Assembly (NCBI GenBank): GCA_963739005.1
Contig: CAVTYQ010000005.1
Location: 106,720-170,719 of the forward strand
DNA length: 64,000 nucleotides
From: DASWJZ01 sp963739005
GTDB lineage: Bacteria > Pseudomonadota > Alphaproteobacteria > Rhizobiales > Afifellaceae
Reading direction: 5' to 3'
Positions 44,354-53,314 of this stretch are shown piece after piece; position 1 is the stretch's first letter; each line of letters begins with the position of its first letter. The position numbers and the translations under genes were made by a program. The notes under the pieces were generated by a model. That model was given only the letters and a program-made list of their open reading frames with translations, did not search any database and had not been told where the DNA came from.

Positions 44354-45096
44354 TCGAGATCCGACATGTCGGAAAGTCCTTCGGCGCCGTGGAGGTCCTG
44401 AAGGACATTTCCGCGACCTTCGCCGATGGCGAAGTGGTGGCGATCATCGGCCCGAGCGGCGGCGGCAAGAGCACCTTGATCCGCTGCATCAACGGGCTCG
44501 AGGCACTCAGCGCCGGCGACGTTCACGTCGACGGGAAATCCGTTCGCGATCGCGCCCTGCTGACCGGTATCCGCACCTCGTGCCCGATGGTCTTCCAGCA
44601 GTTCAATCTCTATCCGCACCTGAAGGTGCTGACGAACATCACGCTTGCCCCGATCGTCGCGCTGAAGCGTCCGCGTGAGGCGGCCGAGGCGAAGGCGCGC
44701 GAGCTCCTCACGATGGTCGGGCTCGGGGATCGCGCCGACGCCTATCCGGCTGAGCTCTCCGGCGGCCAGCAGCAGCGCGTCGGCATCTGCCGGGCGCTTG
44801 CCATGGAGCCCCGCCATCTCCTTCTTGATGAAGTGACATCGGCACTCGATCCGGAGATGACAGCGGACGTGCTGACCGTCATCGAGCGGCTCGCCAAGGC
44901 CGGAACGACGATGATCCTTGTCACCCACGAGATGGAGTTCGCGCGGCGCGTCGCCGATCGCGCTCTCTTCATTGAGGCCGGAAAGCTGATTGCCGATCAG
45001 CCGATCGATCAATTCTTCGGCAGCTCGCAGGACCCGCGGATCCAGAGGTTCTTGAACAAGATGGCGCGCTCGAAGCGTGAGGCGGAGAGCCAATGA
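44350..45096 (+). CDS. Polar amino acid ABC transporter ATPase
   Basis: A 248-residue GlnQ/HisP-type subunit: Walker A GPSGGGKST, Q-loop FQQFNLYPHL, signature LSGGQQQR, Walker B HLLLDEVTSALDPE (with Val where Pro is usual), and H-loop LVTHEMEFA. It is coupled on both sides by ATGA overlaps, to the permease and to the Ntn-hydrolase gene. Confidence 0.93.
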   Translation: MIEIRHVGKSFGAVEVLKDISATFADGEVVAIIGPSGGGKSTLIRCINGLEALSAGDVHVDGKSVRDRALLTGIRTSCPMVFQQFNLYPHLKVLTNITLAPIVALKRPREAAEAKARELLTMVGLGDRADAYPAELSGGQQQRVGICRALAMEPRHLLLDEVTSALDPEMTADVLTVIERLAKAGTTMILVTHEMEFARRVADRALFIEAGKLIADQPIDQFFGSSQDPRIQRFLNKMARSKREAESQ

Positions 45097-46013
45097 TCCT
45101 CATTGCGAACGGGGAGGGCGCGAGTGGCGTTGAGAGCGCAGCCCGGCTGCTTATGGACGGCGCGCCGGCGCTTGATGCGATCGAGGCCGGCATCCGGGTG
45201 GTTGAGGCCAACCCCGATGTACATAGCGTCGGCCCGAACAGCTGGCCGAACATTTTGGGCACTTTGCAGCTCGACGCCGCCATCATGGATGGCACCACGC
45301 GCCGCAGCGGCGCCGTCGGTGCGGTCGAGGGATTCGCGCATCCGATCAGCATAGCCCGCGCTGTATCGGAGCGCCTGCCACACGAGATTCTCGTCGGTGA
45401 AGGGGCAGCGCGGTTCGCCCGCGAGATCGGAGCTGAGCGCAGTCCACCGCTGAGCAATTTGGTTGAAGAAACGTGGCGTGGGATCGTGCGACGGAACGGC
45501 GCCCAGCCGGATCAGCTGGCTGACGATCCGCGGATGCCGCTGATCGACCTGGCACGCGCCGCAATCGATCCGGAGAAAGTGCGCGACACCACCGTCTATC
45601 TTGCCATGGATGCGGCGGGAACAATCGCCTCGGGCGGCAGCACGTCGGGCTGGGCGTGGAAGTATCCGGGCCGGCTCGGCGATACCCCCATCATCGGTGC
45701 CGGCTCCTATGCCGACACGCGCTACGGTGCCGCCGCCTGCACCCACACCGGTGAAATGACGATCCGAACAGGAACTGCCCGCGCCATCGTGCTCTACATG
45801 AAGCTTGGACATTCGCTGGACGACGCTGTCGCAGCCGCCATCGCTGACCTTGCGGAACTTGCAGGCGGTCAGCTTGGAACGGTGGTGATCCACGCGCTCG
45901 ACAGGAAGGGCAGACACGCGGTCGTCTGTCATCAGCCGACCGAACCGATTTTCTACTGGCTGTGGACGCCGGACATGCCGGCGCCCGAACGACGTTCCGC
46001 CGAATCCCGCTGA
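45093..46013 (+). CDS. Isoaspartyl peptidase / L-asparaginase-type Ntn hydrolase
   Basis: A 306-residue member of the glycosylasparaginase / IaaA family, made as a precursor that cleaves itself before the nucleophilic Thr. That Thr lies in VRDTTVYLAMD near residues 165-175, followed by the family phrase GGSTSGWAWKYPGRLGDTPIIGAGSYAD. The usual H-D/G-T is R-D-T here. It would release aspartate or ammonia from asparagine, isoaspartyl or glycosyl-asparagine compounds. Coupled to the importer ATPase, it suggests the imported ligand is such a compound. Confidence 0.87.
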   Translation: MILIANGEGASGVESAARLLMDGAPALDAIEAGIRVVEANPDVHSVGPNSWPNILGTLQLDAAIMDGTTRRSGAVGAVEGFAHPISIARAVSERLPHEILVGEGAARFAREIGAERSPPLSNLVEETWRGIVRRNGAQPDQLADDPRMPLIDLARAAIDPEKVRDTTVYLAMDAAGTIASGGSTSGWAWKYPGRLGDTPIIGAGSYADTRYGAAACTHTGEMTIRTGTARAIVLYMKLGHSLDDAVAAAIADLAELAGGQLGTVVIHALDRKGRHAVVCHQPTEPIFYWLWTPDMPAPERRSAESR

Positions 46014-46055
46014 ATGATAGCGGTGAGACTTGTGGTCCAAATGGGAGGAAGAACA

Positions 46056-46847
46056 ATGAGACAGATGAAGCTTATCGTGGCGGCAGCGACCCTCGTAGCC
46101 GGCTTCGCCGCTGCCAACGGCGCGAATGCCGGGAAACTCGAGGACATCCAGACGGCGGGTGTGATCAAGGTCGGCATCGCCTTGACCGGCGAGCCGATCG
46201 GCTTTCGTGACGCCGACAACAACCCCGTCGGGTATGACGTCGAAGTGGCGAAGCGGCTGGCCGACACGCTCGGCGTAAAGCTCGATATCACCGAGGTCTC
46301 GGGCGCTGTGCGCATCACGATGCTGCAGTCGGGACAGATCGACGTCGTAATAGCCAACATGACGGCGAACATGGAGCGCGCCAAGGCGGTGGATTTCACG
46401 ATCCCCTACCTCCGCTCCGGGATCAAGATCCTGACCCGTGAGGACACCGGCGTGAAGTCGCTCGCCGACCTCAAGGGTAAGAAGGTCATCGTCGGCCGCG
46501 GCACGACGAACGAGGCGCTAATCAAAGCTCAGGTCCCCGACGCGGAAATGGTCTACACCAAATCCTTCGCGCCCGAGGCGATCCTCCTGCTGCAACAGAA
46601 GCGCGCCGACGCCGCCATCGAGGACTCGACCCTTATCGACTACGCTGCCAAGCAAAATGCGGGCCTAGTCAGCCTGCCGGATATCTACACGTCGGATCCG
46701 GAAGCGATCGGCGTCGCCAAGGGCGATCCGGAATTCCTGCGCTACCTCGACATGTTTGTCTCGTTCTACATCTCGAGCGGGGCCTACCAGGAGAACTACA
46801 CGCACTGGTTCGGTCAGCCGGGCCCAGAGCTAAAGTCGCTCTGGTAG
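46056..46847 (+). CDS. Polar amino acid ABC transporter substrate-binding protein
   Basis: A 263-residue precursor with a Sec signal peptide (cleavage near ANAGK). The mature protein has ArtJ/GlnH-type motifs: GVIKVGIALTGEPIGFRD, PVGYDVEVAKRLADTLG and VDFTIPYLRSGIKI. GGGAGGAAG precedes the ATG at 46056. It is placed last in its operon, after the hydrolase, rather than first as is common. Confidence 0.92.
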   Translation: MRQMKLIVAAATLVAGFAAANGANAGKLEDIQTAGVIKVGIALTGEPIGFRDADNNPVGYDVEVAKRLADTLGVKLDITEVSGAVRITMLQSGQIDVVIANMTANMERAKAVDFTIPYLRSGIKILTREDTGVKSLADLKGKKVIVGRGTTNEALIKAQVPDAEMVYTKSFAPEAILLLQQKRADAAIEDSTLIDYAAKQNAGLVSLPDIYTSDPEAIGVAKGDPEFLRYLDMFVSFYISSGAYQENYTHWFGQPGPELKSLW

Positions 46848-46871
46848 CCGACCGCTATCGGACGTTTGAAC

Positions 46872-46900
46872 TAGCGCCGCCGCCTTGATCGGCGGCGCTA
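46872..46900. terminator. Bidirectional hairpin terminator candidate
   Basis: A perfect 11-bp stem, TAGCGCCGCCG (46872-46882) and CGGCGGCGCTA (46890-46900), with a 7-nt loop. It lies between the convergent binding-protein gene and the amidohydrolase gene. There is no T-run on either side. Confidence 0.55.
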
Positions 46901-46963
46901 CCCACGCAGTGTTTCGCGAATTGCAGCGCCGAGGAGCATTGGGCCCTACGTCTTCGGTTGGCA

Positions 46964-47827
46964 TCAAGCCGCGTCATTCAGCCGGTACGTGGCGATGGCG
47001 TTGTCGCGAAAAAGCTTGCGCTTCTCGTCCAGAGTGCAGCCTTCGACCACCCAGTCGACAATCTCCACCCACTGCGGGTACGTTCCCGCAAGCTCCAGGA
47101 CATGCCAGTCGCCACCGTACATGATGCGGTCAAATCCGAAGGTCTCGATCGTGTATGCGATGTAGGGCTTGAGCTGTTCGCGCGTCCAGTTGTCGTGATC
47201 TGCCTCGGTAGAAACGCCGGAGATTTTGCAGACGACATTGGGCATTGCCGCCAACTCTTTGATGTGTCCGCGCCAGGGATCGAACAGACCCGCCTTGATC
47301 CCCGGCTTCCCGATATGGTCGAGCACGAAACGCACTTCCGGGCACTGGCGTACCATCTTGATAACGTTTGGCATTTGATGGTGGAGAACGCAGATGTCGA
47401 AGGCTAGATCGTGTTGCGGCAGGAGCTTCAGCCCGTCGATTAAATCGGGGCGCACGCAGAATTCCGGGTCGGCCTGCGTCTGAATCAGGCGGCGGATCGC
47501 GCGCAGGATCGGGTTTTGAAGGACGCGCTCAAGTTCCGGCTCCGCTGCCTTGCCCTGTTCGAGCGGCAGTGCCGCGACCATGCCGGTCAGCCGCTCGTCC
47601 GAGTGCGACAGTCCCTGCACCCATGTTGCCTCGTCGATATGCTGGGGGAAATCGACATCGACCTCAACGAAAACGAACTGCTCGATCTCGAAAGGCGCGG
47701 CCGCCTTGGTGAGATGGCTCGGCAGAACCGCGCGGTTGAGCTGCGGAACGTTCTTCATCCATGCATAGCCGAAGCGCCGCGGATCGCAGAGATGCACGTG
47801 GCTGTCGACGATTGGAAAATCGGGCAT
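46964..47827 (-). CDS. Amidohydrolase family 2 protein, sugar-lactonase type (COG3618-like)
   Basis: A 287-residue TIM-barrel hydrolase. VDSHVHLCDPRRFGY at the N-terminus, FVLDHIGKPGI in the middle and RIMYGGDWHVLELA near the C-terminus match the group that includes L-fuconolactonase and L-rhamnonolactonase (lactone ring opening). It is the last gene of the reverse operon, 24 nt after the SDR stop. An SDR sugar dehydrogenase plus lactonase would make two successive steps of a non-phosphorylative sugar pathway; the sugar is not identified. Confidence 0.87.
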   Translation of the reverse strand: MPDFPIVDSHVHLCDPRRFGYAWMKNVPQLNRAVLPSHLTKAAAPFEIEQFVFVEVDVDFPQHIDEATWVQGLSHSDERLTGMVAALPLEQGKAAEPELERVLQNPILRAIRRLIQTQADPEFCVRPDLIDGLKLLPQHDLAFDICVLHHQMPNVIKMVRQCPEVRFVLDHIGKPGIKAGLFDPWRGHIKELAAMPNVVCKISGVSTEADHDNWTREQLKPYIAYTIETFGFDRIMYGGDWHVLELAGTYPQWVEIVDWVVEGCTLDEKRKLFRDNAIATYRLNDAA

Positions 47828-47851
47828 GGGTTCTCCGGCAGCTTTTTCGCG

Positions 47852-48580
47852 TCACATGTAAACGCCACCGTTCACATCGAGCACGGCGCCGCAGATGTAA
47901 CTTGCCGCCGGCGAGCAAAGGAAGGCGATCGGCCAGGCAACCTCTTCCGGCTTTGCTTGTCGGCCGAGGGGTATACGATCGATGTCGACTGGCTGACCGC
48001 TCATCATCGGCGTCTCGACGGATGCGGGCGCGATGCCGTTGACGATCACGCCGTGCGGCGCCGCCTGTCGCGCCAGCCATTTGACCAAGGCGTGGAGCCC
48101 GCCTTTCGAGGCGACATAGTGCGGGCCGGCGATGAGACCGCCCATCCGGCCGGCGAGAGACCCGACCATGACGATGCGCCCGTGACGTCTCTCAATCATT
48201 CCTGGCAGGAAGGCGCGCGCTGCATGGATAGGACCAAGTACGTTGACGTTCATGACGCGCTCGAAGCTCGCGTCCCAGTCCGGCGCATACCAGTCCTCGC
48301 CGAAGGGGCAGATCGCCGCGTTCAACACCAGCCCGTCAACGCGTCCGACTTTGGCCGCGATCAGCTCGATCTCTGAACGGCGGCTTGCGTCGGCATCAAA
48401 CGCCTCGGCGGCGCCGCCTTCGGCGATGATCGACTCCGCGACGGATTTCGCACCATCGAGGTCGAGTAGAATGACGGCAGCGCCGACCGAGGCGCAGATT
48501 TTGGCGGCCGCCGCCCCTATGCCGCGCGCGGCGCCGGTCACCAGTATCCGCTGGCCGGAGAGATCGAAACCGGTGCTCAT
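47852..48580 (-). CDS. SDR-family oxidoreductase
   Basis: Short-chain dehydrogenase, 242 residues: TGAARGIG near residue 13, active-site YVASK near 147, and YICGAVLDVNGG at the C-terminus. Its ATG overlaps the permease stop (ATGA). It probably oxidises the imported sugar before lactone hydrolysis by the next gene. Confidence 0.9.
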   Translation of the reverse strand: MSTGFDLSGQRILVTGAARGIGAAAAKICASVGAAVILLDLDGAKSVAESIIAEGGAAEAFDADASRRSEIELIAAKVGRVDGLVLNAAICPFGEDWYAPDWDASFERVMNVNVLGPIHAARAFLPGMIERRHGRIVMVGSLAGRMGGLIAGPHYVASKGGLHALVKWLARQAAPHGVIVNGIAPASVETPMMSGQPVDIDRIPLGRQAKPEEVAWPIAFLCSPAASYICGAVLDVNGGVYM

Positions 48581-49599
48581 CGCTTCTGCTGCGCGTTGGC
48601 GGCAGCTTGGCGTCGCTCGCGACGGCGATGCGCGTAGCCGGCGAGCCCGACGGCGAGCACGAGCATCGCCCCGTTGAACAGATTCTCCACGAAGAACGGC
48701 GCGCCGAGCTGCGTCAGGCCGGCGACGGCGACTGCGAGAACAGCGACCGCGAGCAGGGTGCCCCAGACATTCGGACGGCCGGGGCGGATCGCCGTTGCGC
48801 CGAGCAGCGCGCCGGTAAAGGCAGGAAGCATCAGTTCCTGACCGACGGTACTCTGGCCGACCTGAAGCTGCGCCTGAAGAACGACGCCGGCGAATGCCGC
48901 GAGGGTGCCAGACGCGACAAAGGCAAGCGTGACGAAAGTTGCGGCGTTGATGCCCGTCAGCTCGGCAGCGCGCGGACTGTCGCCGATGACATAGAGATAA
49001 CGCCCAAGAGGCAGGTAGTCGAAGACGACCCAAAGAACGAGTGCAATGAGGAGCACGTAGAGAACCACCGCCGGGATGCCGGTATGAGGGATCTTGCCGG
49101 AAAGTGCGACGAAATCCGCGGGAAGCAGACCGACAACCTGCCTGCCCCCGGTGTACCACTGGTTCAGGCCGAGGAGCAGCGTGCCCGTGCCGAGCGTGGC
49201 GATGAAGGAATTGATCCTGGCGCGCGCGACCAGGAGACCATTGACCAGGCCGACGAAAGCGCCGAGCGCGATGCACACGAGTGCGGCGAATTCCCATGGC
49301 AGCCCCTGCTGCGTCTGCAATCCATTTGCGAGCACCTGGGAAACGCCAAGGATCGAGGCAACAGACAAATCGAAATTGTTGGAGGCGAGCGGGATCATAA
49401 CAGCGAGCGCGACCATCGCGTTAATGGACCGGCTGTTCATCATTGACTGGAAGGTGAAGGCGGTCAGGAAGGTATCGCCCTTCAGAAGCGAAAAGACGAG
49501 GATCAGCAGCACGAGGAGAATCGCCAAGTTCCAGACAGAGACGAAATGCGTGGCGCTGCTCTTCAAGGTGCGCGCGCTGGTCGCCTGGGGAGCGCTCAC
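48577..49599 (-). CDS. Sugar ABC transporter permease (RbsC type)
   Basis: A 340-residue membrane protein with about ten hydrophobic segments, typical of ribose/xylose-type permeases: MINSRSINAMVALAVMIPL-like second helix, NNFDLSVASILGVSQVLANG, and YVIGDSPRAAELTGINAATF near residues 205-225. Its start overlaps the ATPase stop and its stop overlaps the SDR start, so all three are coupled. Confidence 0.92.
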   Translation of the reverse strand: MSAPQATSARTLKSSATHFVSVWNLAILLVLLILVFSLLKGDTFLTAFTFQSMMNSRSINAMVALAVMIPLASNNFDLSVASILGVSQVLANGLQTQQGLPWEFAALVCIALGAFVGLVNGLLVARARINSFIATLGTGTLLLGLNQWYTGGRQVVGLLPADFVALSGKIPHTGIPAVVLYVLLIALVLWVVFDYLPLGRYLYVIGDSPRAAELTGINAATFVTLAFVASGTLAAFAGVVLQAQLQVGQSTVGQELMLPAFTGALLGATAIRPGRPNVWGTLLAVAVLAVAVAGLTQLGAPFFVENLFNGAMLVLAVGLAGYAHRRRERRQAAANAQQKR

Positions 49600-51119
49600 G
49601 CTAGCCTCGCTTGGATCATTCGTTCCTCCGCACCGGAAGCCAACGCCGCAAGGCGTGCAATGCTGAGTTCGGAGCGCGCCAGCTCGGCCGCGACCTTGCC
49701 GCGATCGAAAATGAGCGCGCGGTGGCAGATGCCGGCGACCTCCTCGAAGTCCGATGAGATCAGCAGCACGGCAAGGTCCTTATCGAGCGCCTCCTGAAGC
49801 AGCCGGTAGATATCCGCCTTGGAGCCGACATCGACGCCGAAGGTCGGCTCCTCAAGGACAAGCAGACGGCTCCCGGCCTCCATCCACCTCGCCACGATCA
49901 CCTTCTGCTGGTTGCCGCCTGACAGCGTGGCGATGATGCGCTCTGTCTCCGGCGGGCGCACGGAATAGCGGTGCAGGACGCGCAGGCATCGAGCCTGCTC
50001 ATCACCCGGAGCTATCGGCGCAAGCAGGTGCGTCCCGGTCGTCACCGGGTTGATGAAGAGGTTCTCTCTGACGGTCAGGCTCGGCGCAAGGCTCTCCTCG
50101 CCCCGCTTGCTCGACACGAACCCGACCTTTCTTCTGATCGCGTCGCGTGGCTCGCGAAGCTTGAGCGGCGATCCGAGCAGCGATATCGAGCCCGAACTGC
50201 TGCCGATATCGCCAAAAATCGAACGTCCGACGATATCGTGGCCGGCGCCGCGCAAGCCGACCAGCCCGACAATCTCGCCGGCGGACAGCTTGAACGACAC
50301 CGGGCCGACATCGCCGACAGTGAGCTCGTCGACCGCGAGCACGGTACCGGCCGCCGTCGCGGACGGCTTGATGAAGAGATCGGCAAGCGATCGCCCGACG
50401 ATGTTGTAGACAAGCTCGGCGGGCGTCGTTTCCGCGACGGCGTCAGTCGTGACGCGCCGGCCGTCGCGTAGCACGGTGACGCGATCGGAGATGCGGAAGA
50501 CCTCGTCCAGCCGATGTGTCACATAGACGATGCCGAGTCCTTCGGCGCGCAGACGCCGCAGCACGTCGAGAAGCCGGGCGACGTCCGCTTCTGGTAGCGC
50601 CGCTGTCGGCTCATCGAGCACCAGAAGGTCGCATTCGACCGCCATGGCGCGCGCAATCGCCACGATCGAGCGTTCGGCGGCGGGAAGGTCGCGCACGCGG
50701 GCGTCGGGCGAGATTCCGCCTCCCATCCGGGCGAGCGCCGTCACTGCCGCGTCGCGCACCGCCCGCCACGATATGATGCCATGGCGGCGCGGATATCCCG
50801 CAAGCACCGCGATGTTTTCAGCCACCGTCATGGTATCGACCAGGCCGAGGTCCTGGTGAATGAAGGTAATCGGCAACTTTTCGGTCGTCGGATCGACGAC
50901 GCGACCGTTGAGGCGGATTTCGCCCTGATCGGAGCCGTAGACGCCGGCAAGCACCTTGATCAGCGTCGACTTGCCGGCCCCGTTCTCACCGAGGAGGGCG
51001 TGCACCTCACCACGACGCACGTCGAAGTCGACAGCGTCGAGCGCCAGCGTTCCGGTGAAACGCTTACTCAGTCGCGTGATCTTTAGAAGGCCCGGACCGG
51101 AATTCGCCATACGTTCCAC
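49596..51119 (-). CDS. Sugar ABC transporter ATPase (RbsA/MglA type, two nucleotide-binding domains)
   Basis: A 507-residue fused ATPase. The first domain has Walker A LLGENGAGKST, the signature region AAERSIVAIARAM and Walker B LLVLDEPTAAL. The second domain has a degenerate Walker A (GLRGAGHDIVGRSIFG), LSGGNQQKVIVARWM and LLVLEEPTFGVDVGSKADIY. This intact/degenerate pairing is normal for the family. Confidence 0.93.
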   Translation of the reverse strand: MERMANSGPGLLKITRLSKRFTGTLALDAVDFDVRRGEVHALLGENGAGKSTLIKVLAGVYGSDQGEIRLNGRVVDPTTEKLPITFIHQDLGLVDTMTVAENIAVLAGYPRRHGIISWRAVRDAAVTALARMGGGISPDARVRDLPAAERSIVAIARAMAVECDLLVLDEPTAALPEADVARLLDVLRRLRAEGLGIVYVTHRLDEVFRISDRVTVLRDGRRVTTDAVAETTPAELVYNIVGRSLADLFIKPSATAAGTVLAVDELTVGDVGPVSFKLSAGEIVGLVGLRGAGHDIVGRSIFGDIGSSSGSISLLGSPLKLREPRDAIRRKVGFVSSKRGEESLAPSLTVRENLFINPVTTGTHLLAPIAPGDEQARCLRVLHRYSVRPPETERIIATLSGGNQQKVIVARWMEAGSRLLVLEEPTFGVDVGSKADIYRLLQEALDKDLAVLLISSDFEEVAGICHRALIFDRGKVAAELARSELSIARLAALASGAEERMIQARLA

Positions 51120-51223
51120 TACACCCGATACCGGCTTTCGCGTTCAGGATCCGATACTCTTGCCGTCCCTTCGGCCGGGCTTTTTCTCCGCGGGAGAGCG
51201 CGTCATGTTCTTCGGCTCGACAA

Positions 51224-51252
51224 AAGGGCCGGTCGGTACTCCACCGGCCCTT
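51224..51252 (-). terminator. Hairpin with T-run between binding-protein and ATPase genes
   Basis: On the reverse strand AAGGGCCGGT, a 9-nt loop, then ACCGGCCCTT continuing into TTG. The 10-bp perfect stem lies 22 nt after the binding-protein stop. It probably acts as a partial terminator or mRNA-protecting structure that raises binding-protein levels over the membrane components. Confidence 0.65.
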
Positions 51253-51273
51253 CCACACGGATTGCGCGGTTGC

Positions 51274-52380
51274 TCAGCCCTTCACGCCCCAAAGCTCCAG
51301 ATAGTGCTGCTCGTAGTTGTTGCTCGGAATAAATGTGTTCTTGTCGCCGCCTTCGGCATTTACGTTCTCCGGCGTTACGAGATAGGGCGATTGCACAAAC
51401 CCGCTCGGCCCTTCCTTCTGGAAGGCGCGATTAAGCTCGTCGATCGCCTGATAGCCCTGCATTTTGTACGGCTCCGACGCGGTCACGAGCTGGTACTGTC
51501 CGCCGGCGCGGATCCGCTCATAGGCAGACTTGTTGCCATCCGCCGAGACGATGATCACGTCCTTCGGGTCGATGCCGCCAGCGCGCAGCGCCGGAATCTG
51601 GAAGTCGGCGGTATAGTCGGCGACCGACGTGATGTAGAGCGGCGTCCCGTATTTCTGCACCCATGCGGTGACTAAGGCAGGCTGCCGCTGCGCCACCTCT
51701 GAGATCGGTGAATTGGAGAATTCCAGCATCTCGCAGCCGGAGCACTCTTTGATGCGCGCCTCCGTGGCATGCGCCTTGGCGCAAGCGATGGCGAACTCGC
51801 AATGGCTTGTGACGACCACGCGCGCCTTCCCATCTGAGTGTTCTATGATCCAGTCGGCCTGGGCGCGTCCGATGTCGCGCGGATCCTGCTGGATGTTTAC
51901 GAAAAGCCCAAGGTCGGGCTGTGGTCCAGGGAAGCCGGCCGCATGGATTCCGACAATGACAATGCCCTTCGATTTCGCATCCTGAATCTGTGGCTGCAGG
52001 CTGGCGGCGTCGGCGTCCGTGACTATGCCGTCGACCTTCAACGCGATCGCCTGATTGAAGCCCTGCTGCCAACCGACCGGGGAACCATGGCCATCAATAA
52101 TGGTGGTATCCCAGCCGAGTTTCGCGCCGGCCTCCTTCACCGCATTGGCCCATTCCTGAGTTGCGTCGTTCTGGGCGTCGTTCGCGAGGTAAGCGACGTG
52201 CTTGCCCGGCACCGGCTTCGGCGCCGCGGTGGGCCCGCGCCAGTCCGACTGAGGACCGGCGAACATAACGACTTCCGCCTTCACTTTATCCATGAAGTCG
52301 TCGGCGGAGGCCGGACCCGCGAACATGAAAACACCGACGGCCGCGCTGGCCAGCGCCAATTCCAAGCGCATCTTGAGCAT
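51274..52380 (-). CDS. Sugar ABC transporter substrate-binding protein (RbsB type)
   Basis: A 368-residue precursor with a Sec signal peptide (MLKMRLELALASAAVGVFMF, cleavage near ASADD). The mature protein reads KHVAYLANDAQNDATQEW and DGIVTDADAASLQPQI, as in periplasmic-binding-protein type 1 sugar binders. Two Cys pairs (CEFAIAC, CSGC) may form disulfides. Start at 52380 follows GGGAGGAG; an alternative Met at 52404 precedes that site. First gene of the reverse operon. Confidence 0.9.
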   Translation of the reverse strand: MLKMRLELALASAAVGVFMFAGPASADDFMDKVKAEVVMFAGPQSDWRGPTAAPKPVPGKHVAYLANDAQNDATQEWANAVKEAGAKLGWDTTIIDGHGSPVGWQQGFNQAIALKVDGIVTDADAASLQPQIQDAKSKGIVIVGIHAAGFPGPQPDLGLFVNIQQDPRDIGRAQADWIIEHSDGKARVVVTSHCEFAIACAKAHATEARIKECSGCEMLEFSNSPISEVAQRQPALVTAWVQKYGTPLYITSVADYTADFQIPALRAGGIDPKDVIIVSADGNKSAYERIRAGGQYQLVTASEPYKMQGYQAIDELNRAFQKEGPSGFVQSPYLVTPENVNAEGGDKNTFIPSNNYEQHYLELWGVKG

Positions 52381-52424
52381 GAAACTCCTCCCTTGTTGCC
52401 ACACGCCGGTTCTTTCCGACGCTA

Positions 52425-52478
52425 TTGACGATTTTGACTGCCTGACTATCCTAGTGTCAGACAGCCTGAGAGGTCAAT
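52425..52478. promoter_or_regulatory. Overlapping face-to-face promoters with central palindrome TGTCAGACA
   Basis: Reverse promoter: TTGACC (52477-52472), 18 nt, TAGGAT (52453-52448), serving the Rbs-type operon. Forward promoter: TTGACG (52425-52430), 16 nt, TATCCT (52447-52452), serving the GntR gene. The -10 boxes lie on top of each other. TGTC-A-GACA (52455-52463) lies inside the spacer of the reverse promoter, where a bound repressor would exclude polymerase. An overlapping CTGAC-N9-GTCAG dyad spans 52442-52460. Confidence 0.6.
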
Positions 52479-52555
52479 CGACGACTTCGCTCTGATGCTA
52501 GGTCCGGGGGTTTTCGTTCCGAAAGTCCGGCGCCGCTTCAAAATCCAGGGATCAC

Positions 52556-53284
52556 ATGTCAGTCGCCAGCAGCCAGAGCCCAATCAAGCGTCGCAAGCTT
52601 TACGAGGACGTCGCGGAGCGCATCGAGGAAATGATCCACGAAGGCCGTTTCGCGCCGGGCGATCAGTTGCCTTCCGAGAAGGACATCGTGGAAGAGCTCG
52701 GCGTCGGCCGCTCCACGGTGCGCGAGGCGATGCTCTCTTTGCGGAAAATGGGGCTCGTCACGGTTAGGAGCGGCGAGCGCGCACGCGTCACCACGCCGAC
52801 GGCAAACGTGCTCGTCAACGAGCTTTCCGGCGCCGCGCGGCTGTTGCTTGCGCAGGAGGGAGGCATTCAGCGGTTTCAGGAAGCGCGAACGCTTTTCGAG
52901 GTCGGTCTCGCGCGCTTGGCTGCGGAGCGGGCGACGGAAGAGGACATCGAGAATCTGCGAACGGCGCTTGAGGAAAATCGAAAGACAGTCGGCGATCACG
53001 AAGCCTTCATGCGCTCCGACGTGGCGTTCCATTACGCCATTGCCGCTATACCGCAAAATCCGATCTTCACCTCCATGCACAACGCCGTGGTTGAATGGCT
53101 GACGGAGCAGCGCGCGATTTCGGGGCGCACGCCCGTCGCCTTCACTGCTGCCTATACCGCGCACGAACGCATCTTCGCTGCGATCGCCGCGCATGACCCG
53201 GCCACGGCGCAAACCGAGATGCAGCGCCACCTTGACGAGGTCGCAAGACTCTATTGGCAGGTCCGGAACGCAGCCCGTTCCTGA
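52556..53284 (+). CDS. GntR-family regulator, FadR/FCD subfamily (NanR-like)
   Basis: A 242-residue protein: winged helix DQLPSEKDIVEELGVGRSTVREAMLSLRKMGLVTV, then an FCD domain with RSDVAFHYAIAAIPQNPIF and a late HERIFAAIAAHD. It is a paralogue of the regulator at 17618 without the basic tail. It is divergent from the Rbs-type operon and 30 nt upstream of the Ldh2 gene, so it probably controls both sides through the palindrome at 52455-52463. Confidence 0.9.
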   Translation: MSVASSQSPIKRRKLYEDVAERIEEMIHEGRFAPGDQLPSEKDIVEELGVGRSTVREAMLSLRKMGLVTVRSGERARVTTPTANVLVNELSGAARLLLAQEGGIQRFQEARTLFEVGLARLAAERATEEDIENLRTALEENRKTVGDHEAFMRSDVAFHYAIAAIPQNPIFTSMHNAVVEWLTEQRAISGRTPVAFTAAYTAHERIFAAIAAHDPATAQTEMQRHLDEVARLYWQVRNAARS

Positions 53285-53314
53285 GCAGGAGAAGAGCTTG
53301 CGGAGGAACTAACC

